Of a stretch of 64,000 nucleotides of DNA, positions 45,444 to 55,358 are shown in pieces. The notes under the pieces are model-generated. The model saw only the letters and a list, made by a program, of their open reading frames with translations, did no database searches and was not told the DNA's origin. The stretch is taken from contig OZ022499.1 of NCBI GenBank assembly GCA_963989385.1, positions 75,268,203-75,332,202 of the forward strand. Reading direction: 5' to 3'. This DNA is from Ctena decussata (lineage: Eukaryota; Mollusca; Bivalvia; Lucinida; Lucinidae). Within the stretch, counting starts at the first letter, position 1. The number at the start of each line of letters is the position of its first letter. The position numbers and the translations under genes were made by a program.

Positions 45444-46383
45444 ATATTATATGTATACAGCTGATTTTCCCACCATTTCTACTATGACAAACAACTATTG
45501 TTATTTCTTTTCTTTATTTTTCTGGACAAGGAAGCCCCTCCTAAATCGGCCCTGCTGTTGACGGAAAGAAATTACTTCTAAAGGAGAGTCATGTAGGTGT
45601 CTGAAATATAAGCCAATTAAACAGACACGTGCGCGGGACATTTGCTTTTATTTCTTTCTCAGAAATCGATACATACTGAAGAGAAGCCTTACGGCCGGGA
45701 ACATAGCTCCTTAGGCTGCTCACATGATACATACCGGAAAAAGACCAGTATTTCGGCACACTTGTACCTTTACTTTTATTATAATGATGCCTCCAGTTTG
45801 AAGGGAGGCAGAAATTATAACGGCAGAGTTATTTCCCCCGAACGTGTACACATTTACCTAAACTGTGGCTCGTGAAAGGCTGTTTCTAGTGTGTGCGAAT
45901 TGCAAAGCTTCGCATCAGCCTTTTTATCAAAATAGTCTGATTGATCATCACTATTAGAATCAAAATCAATAAACTACAGATTGACATGAATCTATATTAT
46001 TATCGCAAAAAGAGAAGATCTTAAGGTGAATGGAAGCAACTATACCATTTTCATTTTTTCCCTCCCTTTTTATGTGGGGTGAACTCTAAAATGGAAAAAA
46101 AAATGCCCCAATAGGAGCAAAATCTTTCCTTTAAGAATAGACCCAATTTGGGAGGGCTAGGTTTTCTACAGAAGCAAATAGGAAGTCGCGAAAGTTGTTT
46201 CCCTTTGTAAAAATGGCGATAAAAGATGTTATCCATGCACCTTAATCACTCTTCACAAGTTGTCAAGGTGAATTTTCGTGTTGTTCATAAGGTACCTTTC
46301 CTCATGGCCACACAATGGTTTGAAAATGGTGTTACATTTTCCACATATGCTGACGTTCAGATGAAAGGTGCCAGTTTCTTTTA
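45444..46383. other. non-coding DNA with FB-R copy at 46058-46215
   Basis: 46058-46215 carries GGTGAACTCTAAAATGGAAA, CCAATAGGAGCAAAATCTTT, CCTTTAAGAATAGACCC, GAAGCAAATAGGAAGTCGCG and TTTCCCTTTGTAAAAATGGC, like the copy at 44420-44580. No gene. Confidence 0.5.
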
Positions 46384-47475
46384 TTATGCTCCCCGAAGGG
46401 TGACCATATAGTCGCCGCTTTGTCCATCCGTCCGTCCCGTCCGTCCGTCACACTGTGTCCAGAGCATATCTCTGAAAGTATGGGAGGGAACTCAATGAAA
46501 CTTCACACACTGAAAGAGGACAATGGGGGAAAGTGCAGAGCACAAGAACCATAACTATGCCACAAGTAATTTCAAAACTATATCCCTTCTTAGTTTTTTA
46601 CATTATTTTGCTTGTCCGGAGCAGATCTCTGTAAGTATTAAAGAGAACTAAATAAAACTTCACACATTGATAGAGGGCCATGAGGAGAAGTGCAGAGTTT
46701 AAGAACCATAAACCTAGCACAAGTAATTATAAAGTTATCTCCCTACCTAGATTTTTCAGTCTTTTTGCTTGTCCGGAGCATATCTATGAAAGTGTGAAAA
46801 GGAACACAATGAAACTTCATGCATTGATAGATGGCAAATGAAGGAAGTGCAGAGCACAAGAACAATAACCCTGTCATACGTAGTTACAGAGTTAACTCCC
46901 TTCTTAACATTTGCTTTATTGTGCTTGTCCGGAGCATATCTTCGGACGTATTGAAGTGAACTAAATGAAACTTCACTCTTTGATAGAGGGCACTGAGAGG
47001 AAGTGCCGAGCACAAGAACCATAACCCTGTTGTTAGTAATTACAGAGTTAGCTCCCTTCTTAGTTTTCCCAGTATTTTGCTTGTCCGTAATATATTTCAA
47101 AAAAGAGTTGAAGGAAATTAATGAAACTTAAAAGATTGATAGAGGGCGTGCAGAGCACAAGAACAATAGCCCTATTTTAAATTATTTTGGAGTTACTTCT
47201 CTTCTTATTTTTTCTCACTTGATGCTTGTCCGGAGCATATCTCTAAAAGTATTGAAAAGAATTGAATGGAATTTCACACTCTAATAGAGGACAATGAGAG
47301 GAAGTAGCAGAGCACAAAATACATAACCTTGTTGCAAGTAATTTTGGGCTTATTTCCCTTCTTTTTTATTTTCTTATTCATTTGCTTGGCCGGGGTTTAT
47401 CTTTGAAAGCATAAAAGGTACTAAATGAAATTTCACTTGTAAATATAGGGCAGTTTCATCAGGATACCCATTTCA
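46384..47475 (+). mobile_element. Helitron-like element with ~156-bp tandem units (7)
   Basis: Begins TATGCTCCCCGAAGGGTGAC, then ATATAGTCGCCGC and GTCCGTCCGTC, then seven units starting near 46448, 46610, 46767, 46923, 47081, 47225 and 47384, each with CTTGTCCGGAGCATATCTCT, GAAACTTCACAC and AGTGCAGAGCACAAGAACCA. The right end is not defined. Frames within it are translated repeat. Confidence 0.75.
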
Positions 47476-47634
47476 CTATTGCACACCTTCAGGGAGGATC
47501 CATCGGTTCCACCATATCTCTTGTTACCTTCTGTCTCAATAGGGCAACTCAAAGGAAAGGGCTGGCTCCCCCTATGAGAAATTCTTTTAAGAATAACGTT
47601 CTTTTTAGAAAGCCTTCTTTGTTCAGTTAAGCCA

Positions 47635-47786
47635 CAGGCGCTTGAAGTTCTAACTTAGAAACATTTTTCTAAACCTTGTCATCCGAAGTGTCCAATACAA
47701 CACTGTACAATAATGAGATATGGTCTTTCCGATTTTTGACATTTTGAAGTGTTTCACGGTCTAAGCTTCAGGCGCCTGTGGTTAAG
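47635..47786. mobile_element. CCACAGGCGCTTGAAG MITE
   Basis: Ends CCACAGGCGCTTGAAGTTCT and (inverted) CCACAGGCGCCTGAAGCTTA, flanked on both sides by TTAAG. Interior TTGTCATCCGAAGTGTCCAA. Confidence 0.75.
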
Positions 47787-47978
47787 CAAACATGAACCCA
47801 GTAGGCACATGACGTCGCACTGCCCCCGATGCGACGTAATGACATCATGTGTCCACTGGGAAGTCTTAAAAATTGTCACACTTTGTTAAATGAAGGCGTA
47901 CCCATACACCGTAAAATGTGTTGAAAATGATGTTACTTTTCCCACGCATGTTTATGCTAATTATATTTATATCCAATA

Positions 47979-48235
47979 CAGTCAGTGGCCATAAATATTT
48001 TGTGGAAAAGTCCGGATTTCCATTGACTTTAATGCATTTTTTTCAGTAATTATATTGTATCAAATTAAATAAATTATGTTTCAATGTCGAATTTGTTTTG
48101 CTTTATTTTCATACCAGTATCGCCCCGATACCTTCATTTCTGAACCCACAAAAACTGGAAAGGTAAACTTGAAAATACATGTTTACAAGTCAATGGGAAT
48201 TCGGAATTAGATGAAATATTTATGGCCACTGACTG
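47979..48235. mobile_element. CAGTCAGTGGCCATAAATAT MITE, TA-flanked
   Basis: Inverted ends CAGTCAGTGGCCATAAATAT, each bordered by TA; subterminal CCATTGACTT/AAGTCAATGG. Consistent with the Tc1/mariner-pogo group. 257 bp, non-coding. Confidence 0.85.
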
Positions 48236-48442
48236 TATATGGAAGTATAAAACAATATTGTCATGTCATTTCTTTACCAACCAACTGTCGTTTTTATACA
48301 TATATGTACAAGCATATCATGTTACTAAGATAATTAAAAATATAAATAGCCTTTAGTCATCCTTGGCCGAATTCCGCCAACTTTTCTTCAGTCAAGTCCA
48401 TACATAATACATTTTGTTTTGATCCACCGTCGACTGTAGACA

Positions 48443-48600
48443 TTAACCCATTAATGTCTGGAGACCCATAAAAGGGACATTGGTAAACAGTGTAGACCCA
48501 GATCAGATGCCGCAAACGCGGGGTCTACAATGTTTGCCCTTTTTTATACTGTCATTTTTAAAATAAATGTATGAAAATAAATAAACCTGGCACCCTTAAA
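48443..48600. mobile_element. TTAACCC-ended MITE, shortened
   Basis: TTAACCCATTAATGTCTGGA, AAGGGACATTGGTAAACAGT, GTAGACCCAGATCAGATGCC; the right arm of the core is shortened. Confidence 0.65.
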
Positions 48601-48607
48601 ATCGTAC

Positions 48608-48801
48608 GGATGGATGGATGATTTGTGATTTTACGTCCTTTTCAACAGTATTTAAGTCATATCAAGACGATTTGAGGGTGATAATGACAGACTGTGTGCA
48701 ATGGAACCCCGTTTACGATTGAAAGGAATCCCGCCTACAGCGGGGCTCTGGACCGCTAGATCGGTAGGCCAGCGCTTAACCCACTGATCTGCCGGGGCTC
48801 C
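48608..48801 (-). repeat. tRNA-derived SINE, family 1 copy 2
   Basis: On the minus strand the head is GGAGCCCCGGCAGATCAGTG with A-box and a decayed B-box, a body matching 29507-29704, and a (ATCC)n tail at the low-coordinate end. Confidence 0.85.
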
Positions 48802-49296
48802 TCTTGCATTTGGAAATGGAACTGCCTAAAGAGCCTAGTTGAAGAATCCACTGTTTTAAATGGGTTAAAAAGAAAATGAATTTAAGTGCAAACCTAAGAA
48901 ACGGTGGTGGAATTGGAGCCAGATCTTCTCTTCAGTTTACTTCCCAAAAAGTCAGTGAGATCACTATACGGAAACATACATGTAATTTGAGCAATACTGT
49001 ACTATTATCCTTTCCTCCCATATGCTATCGGCTATGCAAAGCGCTAGACTTGCAGTGGTGTAAGGGGCATCACTGCATATACAACCGAAGTTCAGTAGCC
49101 AGGGCCCGGGTGTTTAAAACTAACGACGTCGTTAGGTAACAAGACGTTACATTTTCAGATATATTGTATGCAAAAACACTGCCATCCTCGCAACACACTC
49201 TTTCTTCTGTTTAATGACAGTTTGAGTGATGCAATCTGAATTTTAAGGGACAACAATACAAATTTTATTATCAAGGTTTAGAGCTACATCTTCTTT

Positions 49297-49465
49297 ATAT
49301 ATTTTCCTGTGTCGTCTGCTCGTCCACCATTTTGTTTTGATTGTGCTGTCCACCCCACCTTCTCATTTGGAACAGTGCGCACCGCTCCAGGACACAGTTC
49401 CGGAGCACTCGATTGATGTACCAAATATTCCGACTGTGCGCACAGCCCAATCGAGCTTGGCCCAA
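49297..49465 (-). repeat. dispersed repeat shared with 37911 (inverted)
   Basis: Reverse complement of the 37911-38077 repeat (CAGTGCGCACCGCTCCAGGA, CGGAGCACTCGATTG, CCGACTGTGCGCACAGCCCA). Confidence 0.6.
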
Positions 49466-49581
49466 TACATACAAAACAAAAGTGGGCAAATATTTATGCT
49501 GAAACAAAAATGTAAGGAGCTTTAAAAACGCCGAAAAGCTTCCAACATTTTAGCAAAAAGTGACAGTGTTTTTGTTTTCAG

Positions 49582-49679
49582 TGAATATGGCAATGCAGTC
49601 TCTTGTAATCAAACGATGTCATCACTTTTGAAAAGCAGGGTCCTGACAACGTCTTCGCTTTCCGCTAAATTGCGGAAAG
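49582..49679 (+). CDS. candidate exon, weak
   Basis: A good acceptor (GTTTTTGTTTTCAG) and donor (GGAAAG|GTTAGT) bound 98 bp that is open in one frame. From ATG at 49616 it would encode MSSLLKSRVLTTSSLSAKLR K, basic, Ser/Leu-rich and lacking acids, like a mitochondrial presequence. No partner exon was found, and a plus-strand gene here would run antisense to the Stum locus. It may be chance. Confidence 0.2.
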
Positions 49680-49998
49680 GTTAGTTTTATCGCGCCAGTT
49701 ACAATATCTTTCAGTGTGGTTCGTTACAATTCGCTGAATTCTTTTGCATATGGATGCAGATTATTCAGACTGAGAAACGTTGTAGATCCGGCCAGACTAA
49801 TCCATCGAGCCTGATCAGAGTCTGTTATGTTTTCCACATTTTTTTATAAAAATACTCTGACAAAACAAGCACGAACATAGGAGGATCCATGATACACTGC
49901 TCAAAATATTTAAAGAAGTACTGTATTTAGATTCCATGCCTCTATATAAAAATAGATTAAACATAAATGTCTACCAGTAGACATTGATGCATAACCAA

Positions 49999-50004
49999 TT
50001 TATT
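49999..50004 (-). terminator. candidate polyadenylation signal of the Stum-family gene
   Basis: AATAAA on the minus strand, about 95 bases past the stop codon. A variant ATTAAA lies nearer the stop at about 50035-50040. Confidence 0.5.
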
Positions 50005-50097
50005 AGTTTTTATGTTGAACAATTTTATATAGAGATTTAATGAAATTATACAGAGCGCTCCTTTCTCTTTTGAGCAGTGTAGTTGTGAAACTGTGGC

Positions 50098-50558
50098 CTA
50101 AATCATGTCTTTGTCCGACACCGAGCTCGTTGTACTAGTTATGGTGTCGTCGCGTCTTAAAACGCCACGCCGAACGGGAGCACGCGGTAAATCATGTATC
50201 ACAATTTGCTCTAGGCTACTTTGAGTCAAGTTAAAGGGGGATAACTCATTATCCGATGATTGTCTTTTCAAAAGTTTATGATGCCTCGTTTTGGCGTCTG
50301 TGACTGATCTGTTGTGAGCTAATGCTGTCTCTGATTGGCTGATTATCGGTGCCTTTTGGAGAACGATGATTGGTCGTGTAGGTTGATCAGCTGACGATGA
50401 GCGAAACATGACAGGTTTGTCTAAAAGGCAGGATGAATTAATGCCCGGGGAACTGCCAGTTCTGTTCATCTTGTTTGTTCCATTTTGATCCCTGTCAGGC
50501 GTTGCGGCCCATTTCAACGTCGGCTGATTTGGTCTCTTATACTGTTCATAATATTCAT
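50098..50558 (-). CDS. Stum/SPEC3-family protein, terminal exon
   Basis: Last coding exon: a split codon, 152 residues and a TAG stop. The acceptor is CTTTTTTTCAG immediately above 50558. The exon begins with two bases of a codon, which matches the single base left by the exon at 58004-58186; the joined reading is ITIS-N-EYYEQYKRPN. The encoded tail has no membrane helix. It is rich in Ser, Thr, Asn and basic residues (RSSSADQP, KRQSSDNELSPF, RRDDTITSTTSSVSDKD) and is probably a disordered cytoplasmic C-terminus with possible phosphorylation sites. The sequence upstream of 50559 in the same frame is intron, not protein. Family membership rests on the upstream exon. Confidence 0.7.
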
Positions 50559-50608
50559 CTGAAAAAAAGAAAAGGTATGCAGTCAAACCTGTTCTGCGAG
50601 AAAATGTG

Positions 50609-50826
50609 AATAGGGTCGAGTCTGGTAACTTCGGACAGCAGGTAAATTCGGACATATCACTGCAAACAGTGAAAATCCAGATGAGACGGCTCATAATGAG
50701 CCGTCTCATCAGGAGATTCACTGTTTGCCCAGTTAATTTGTTTTAATTCCAAACAACTGACATAATAAAAGAAACAGTGTCTCTGTCCGAATTTACTTGC
50801 TGTCCGAATTGTCCTGACTTGACCCT
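50609..50826. mobile_element. GTAACTTCGGACAGCAGG TIR element, copy 2
   Basis: TAGGGTCGAGTCTGGTAACT to GTCCTGACTTGACCCTA, with inner GGACAGCAGGTAAATTCGGA/complement. The core hairpin is complete: GCAAACAGTGAAAATCCAGA and TGAGACGGCTCATAATGAGC, then complement to CACTGTTTGC. It lies in the Stum intron, about 50 bp from the terminal exon. Confidence 0.85.
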
Positions 50827-51938
50827 AGTCCAACAGAGAAGCATAATGTGGTTAGAGGTCCAGAATGAAGGAAACCTTATTTTGGACTTTCTCCAGTGGT
50901 CTTTCAAGAAAAAATTTAAGTTGATCTACAGTAAGCGTATCTGTTCTACTGTGAAGTTTGATAAGCCAAGTTGGTTGCATTATATCAGATGAATTGTGGT
51001 TTCATGCCTGGAATATGTGTAACGCCCGGACATGTACGAGGATTCCTGACTAACAGTTTTGCGAGATTCACTCATGTTCCAGTCATGTTTTCGACAAACA
51101 GGAGTGGTAAACAAATACTGTCTTCTTGTCTTGCATTAGCTATTATTGTATAAAGTCGATGTGGAATATCATGTCGTTGGTTCAATGTTTCTTAAATTCT
51201 AAAAGCTTAAATGATGCCTGCACAGTAGCTGTTTTATTTGGTACAAGACAGAGTCTTTCTATCAGGTTTGTTTGTTTCAAAGCCTGACAGTTGGCCTATA
51301 AAGCGTATTAATCCTAATAAACACCCCTACTCTAATAAACGCCCCCGGTTCTTTTCCTTGCCAGCCTCCATGTTTTCTATCAGTTTTACAGGATGAATTC
51401 TTGTTTGATTCTTCGGAGGACGGCGCTCTTCTAAACTGAGTCCACTCTTCAAAGAAAGAATTCGCTCCTAGAGAAGCAAGTTATTTCCTATTAAGAAAGG
51501 AGGCAGTCTGAAAGTATATCCATTGATCTTTATCATGTTTATACTGTTTATTAGAAATATTTTGACTAGCCGAATAACTACGTACTCCTCGGGCTCTAAA
51601 TAACACCCCCTTTCGTAAAATGCAACGCCTCATGGGCGTTTAATAGGATTATTACGGTAATTCTAACAGATCTGACTAATAATCAGAAAACAGGCTAAGT
51701 TGTTTGGTACTAAAACAAAATGCTTGCACATTAGAAGGGTTTCTTGTGTATTAGAGGGAATCACTTCCTGTCGCCATTTTCCGTGCTATAAACCAATAAT
51801 CTTTAAGTGACTGGCTGACATCTCTAATGCCTTAGAACCATTATCGGTGTCACGACAAATTGATTTATCTGTCTTTTAGTGAAACTATTTTGTTAAATAA
51901 ATCAGCCAATATATTGTTAACATTTAAAGTTGGCTGGT
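50827..51938. other. intronic DNA of the Stum locus with FB-R copy
   Basis: 51420-51540 carries TCCACTCTTCAAAGAAAGAA, TTCGCTCCTAGAGAAGCAAG and GAAAGGAGGCAGTCTGAAAG of the FB-R family. TAATAAACRCCCC segments at 51310-51350 and 51600-51650 are partial inverted repeats. No exon seen. Confidence 0.5.
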
Positions 51939-52157
51939 TTAACTCTTTCGGCGCCAAAGTCGCAAAAATGCGACTTTGCAAACAGCGTATATCCAGATCA
52001 GCCGGCTCTTAAAAGAGCCGTCTGATCAGGATCTACACTGTTTGCCATTCAAATATGAACTTAAAAAGCCTGATTTTATGAAAAATGTCTTTAGATTGTT
52101 AAAATCTGTCGTCTGATGATTTGAGCAGACGAAAAGTTGTCGTCTGAAAAGAGTTAA
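51939..52157. mobile_element. TTAACTCTTTCGGCGCC MITE, copy 2
   Basis: Nearly identical to 37277-37521 over its first ~180 bp. It lacks about 25 bp near the right end, including the right GGCGCCGAAA box. In the Stum intron. Confidence 0.85.
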
Positions 52158-52260
52158 CGTAATTCAGTATACTGAGCCTCTCGCAGAGGAAAAAAGGGCG
52201 AGACAAGAGTAAAACCAACACTACTGCGGCCGCCAATCCCGCACCTGCTGTAAGCACAAA

Positions 52261-52493
52261 TGAGCCATGGCATGAGCACACCGACAAAGTGGTTGTGCGC
52301 CCAGCGCAGACTCAGATCAGCCTAGGTATCGGCCCAGTCTGATCAGACTCTTCGCTAAGCGCGTATAGGGTAGCTAAGGGACTAAGCTACCAAGCTACCT
52401 CTATGCGGACTGTGAAGACTCTGATCAGACTGGGTGGATGCCCAGGCTGATCTGAGTTTTCGCTGGGCACACATGCTGTCGTGTCGCGGCTCA
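52261..52493. mobile_element. FB-A element
   Basis: TGAGCCATGGCATGAGCACA (decayed left end) to GTCGTGTCGCGGCTCA. The centre GGGACTAAGCTACC is followed by a 10-bp local duplication (AAGCTACC). Confidence 0.85.
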
Positions 52494-53520
52494 AATGGCC
52501 CTTTCCCTACCGTAAATCAAGATCATTAGGGTGCCCAAATGCCGATAGTTACCCAGCATCTTCTCGCCGGCTGACCAAATGCTAATTTTTACATAAATTT
52601 CGAGGCTGGTTAACAAAAATCTATTTTCTATAAGAGCGTGTAGAAGTTATGGTCGTCGAGAGATGGATCTGGCAGGTACACTAGCTATTTGGTGACACAC
52701 GCTATCGGAAGTTAGCGGAGGTGGCTGTAACTTAGTTGTTACAATTTAACCTTTTAATTCTGCTCTGTTCTGTTTCAATTCTCGTAACGACCTTTTGATT
52801 TTAAGGTAAATGGATACACTTTCTCTCATTTTCAGTTTTGCTTCTCTGTTCAAGGGGGTAGACTGTGAAAGAAAAGAATTGGCTTCTCCATGTGCAGTTG
52901 ACAGCAACAAATTGTACTGTGGGAAAGAGAACCGGTGATCTCCTATTTGTTCCTCTCCGTATTTGTTCCCTGGTTCTTTTTCTCTCCCTTAACAGATTTC
53001 TCAGCGAAGGTTCATATTTGGTATATGAGTTGACATTGACTTGTTGCAGTGTTATAGTGTGAAATGATTTGTTTGCTTTATACAGGCCCTATGCACTGGA
53101 CGCGCTAAAGGGAAAGGGGGTGTATAGTCAGATTTTCTGACAGTTCTAGTTTGTTCTGTTTGGCTGAAAGGCCAATGAAATAAACACACTGCATAGGGAG
53201 GTAATGGTAGTCAGTCAGTTTCATTTTATCAACAGCTGAATTATGTGCGGTATAATCTTATTTTGCGTAGTGTAGTAATTAATTGAAACGCGATTTTTAA
53301 TTGATTGCAAAGCAAATTGCGTTTTTGTGTGAAGATTGAGCGTCTGGTCTAAATGCAACTAAACAGTCATTCTTTAAACATTACAAACTGATGCAAGCAA
53401 GGGCAACCTCACAGGCCAATACATAGCTAAATGATTTTCTTTCGAAAAGTGTGACAAAAAGATGCCAGTATAAAGAGCGAGACAAAAATTGACTCCGCCG
53501 ATATGTACTAGTAACCGAAC
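52494..53520. other. intronic DNA with FB-R copy near 52804-53010
   Basis: GGGGGTAGACTGTGAAAGAA, AAGAATTGGCTTCTCC and related blocks. CCCTATGCACTGGACGC at 53086 and CACTGCATAGGGAGG near 53190 are short inverted blocks of another possible relic. No exon seen. Confidence 0.45.
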
Positions 53521-53528
53521 TGTACACC

Positions 53529-53770
53529 AGGGGCATAGCTAGGGGCAATTACACTATACGCACAATTATGCTTTATACTCACTGAGGGCAATGATAGGGG
53601 GTTAATCCGCTAAGATATATCAAATTTTCTGTCTGTTGGCAGTTAGCATTAAAATTATGCCCAATTAACAACATTTCAGCATGAAAATACGCAGGTGTGT
53701 GTTGAAATTTTGTCAATTTGACAAAATTTCAATACGCACCTGCGTATTTGCGTATAGGTAGCTACGCCCT
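53529..53770. mobile_element. hAT-like MITE, 242 bp, 8-bp target duplication
   Basis: Ends AGGGGCATAGCTA and (inverted) AGGGCGTAGCTA, flanked by identical 8-bp TGTACACC (53521-53528 and 53771-53778). It contains a hairpin ATACGCAGGTGTGTGTTGAA/complement. The exact 8-bp duplication and end type fit hAT. Confidence 0.9.
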
Positions 53771-53818
53771 TGTACACCATAGGTTGCCAAACAGTTACAT
53801 GTACTAATCACAGTCCTT

Positions 53819-53903
53819 GCCCAGAGGTTATAAAACTGCCTCCGAGCCAATCATAGTACTTTATTTTGAGTTTGAGATTTTTCAAAGGTTTTATAACCTC
53901 GAA
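53819..53903. mobile_element. GAGGTTATAAAAC fold-back, short copy
   Basis: CCCAGAGGTTATAAAACTGC to GGTTTTATAACCTCGAA, 85 bp. Relative of 20616-20860. Confidence 0.65.
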
Positions 53904-54425
53904 CCCTTATTAGACTGCAGAACTGCCACTTGCGACTGCTCATGCCCCGACCGGCATGCCAGCATTCATATATGCCCGAGAATAAAGTTTTGAACAGTCT
54001 ACACAGCCCATCATCGGAACATCTTAACTACGTAATGGAAGGAATCATTTAGTCCCCAATAAAACAATCAGCAGAAAGTGTCTATAAGACAGCTCTAACT
54101 ACGTAGCCCCATAATCTGTGTCACGGCAAATTGATTAATCTCAGTCTTTTTTGTTACAATTTCAATAAATCAACCGCTTTATCGTGAAACCATTAAAGAA
54201 GCTCCTTAGGGATAAAGAAGTCAGTTTTCATTATGTACCAGCAGTTGGAACTGAGAGAGACCTCGCTTGAAGGTAGACTGTTTTCTTTATGAATGTCAAG
54301 AAAGATTATTGCCTTAGAATTGTAGGCCTGAAATGCCCTTAGTTATTTGAATAGTGCAAAAGAAGTACATTAGAGCAAGCACAGTTTAGTTTAAACAGTA
54401 TCTACTCATTTGAACTTACAAGAAA
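53904..54425. other. unassigned intronic DNA
   Basis: No exon or repeat boundary recognised. Confidence 0.5.
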
Positions 54426-54817
54426 TTCTAATGCACTTACAAATATTACGCGACGTCTGATTGGATAACGTCAAAAATTTGCGACAGTACAGTACAGTAT
54501 ATTCTGCGATTTACTGTCGCAAACTCGACGGCATTATAAAACGTCGCTTCTCATTGGCTGACGTTTGGTTTTACGCTGCTGAAAGCGCTTGCAATGGGTG
54601 CAAAGAAGTACACTTTGAAAGGTTAAAATGAAAAAGTGCATTAGAATGGGGATAGCTATATTGAAAATTGTCATTTGGGGAGGTAAATCGCCGGTTTTAT
54701 GGTCGCAAATTCCGTTTTACGGCTCCGCTGGCGCGTCGCCGTAAAACGAAATTTCCGACCATAAAAACCGACGATTTACCTCCCCAAATGACAATATTGA
54801 ATACACTTATCCCCTAA
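54426..54817 (-). mobile_element. double-hairpin dispersed element, copy 2
   Basis: Reverse orientation of 15520-15913: first the module with GCGACAGTA...TACTGTCGC bounded by ATTCTAATGCAC and GTGCATTAGAAT, then the GGGGAGGTAAAT hairpin module with centre GGCTCCGCTGGCGCGTCGCC. Confidence 0.75.
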
Positions 54818-54926
54818 ATGATCGCACATTAGAATGTGAACTTTTTTGCAACTTCATGGTTATTTTGATTCTAATGTACAAACATGTACCTGCTAGATCA
54901 TTATCACGGTGGATATACTAATTTCC

Positions 54927-55084
54927 CTACCTGTGCTGTCGAACGAGTCGGCCAGAAACCATTAATGCAAAAGTGACTGTCGACCGAGACAACGTCAGCA
55001 GTATCAACATGGTCGACTGCCATTTACACAAGTACCATATACTGTTATTTGTAATGCTTACGATCGGTCTACAGCACAGGTAGG
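54927..55084. mobile_element. CCTGTGCTGTCGAACGA fold-back element, copy 2
   Basis: CCCTACCTGTGCTGTCGAAC to GATCGGTCTACAGCACAGGT. Interior GTCGACCGAGAC and TGGTCGACTG. Relative of 28357-28556. Confidence 0.7.
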
Positions 55085-55183
55085 CAATTGGTATTACCAT
55101 CGTGATGATTATTTCTAATGGACGAACATTTTCTTGCGAGTTCATGATTATTTTCATGAATAAATGAGCACCTTTATAGAGAG

Positions 55184-55260
55184 GCACCGTGGTCGAGTGG
55201 TTACAACCAACAGCCCCTTCGGCGACAAGGCTGCGGGAAACCTCAACCTTTTAATCCCGA
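55184..55260 (+). repeat. tRNA-related SINE head
   Basis: GAGGCACCGTGGTCGAGTGG with TTACAACC continues like a tRNA-Leu/Ser A-box region; no B-box. Related to 14287-14410. Confidence 0.4.
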
Positions 55261-55358
55261 ACTCGCACATTAGAATGTGCAAATATTTTCAAACATGTTT
55301 ATTATCTTTATGAAATCTTGATGAATAAGCATATGTTCTTGTTTCAAGAAATACCGAC

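Noticed and set aside
50559..50721. N-terminal extension of the 207-residue frame
   Set aside because: The sequence upstream of 50559 is intron (strong CTTTTTTTCAG acceptor) and includes part of the repeat at 50609-50826.
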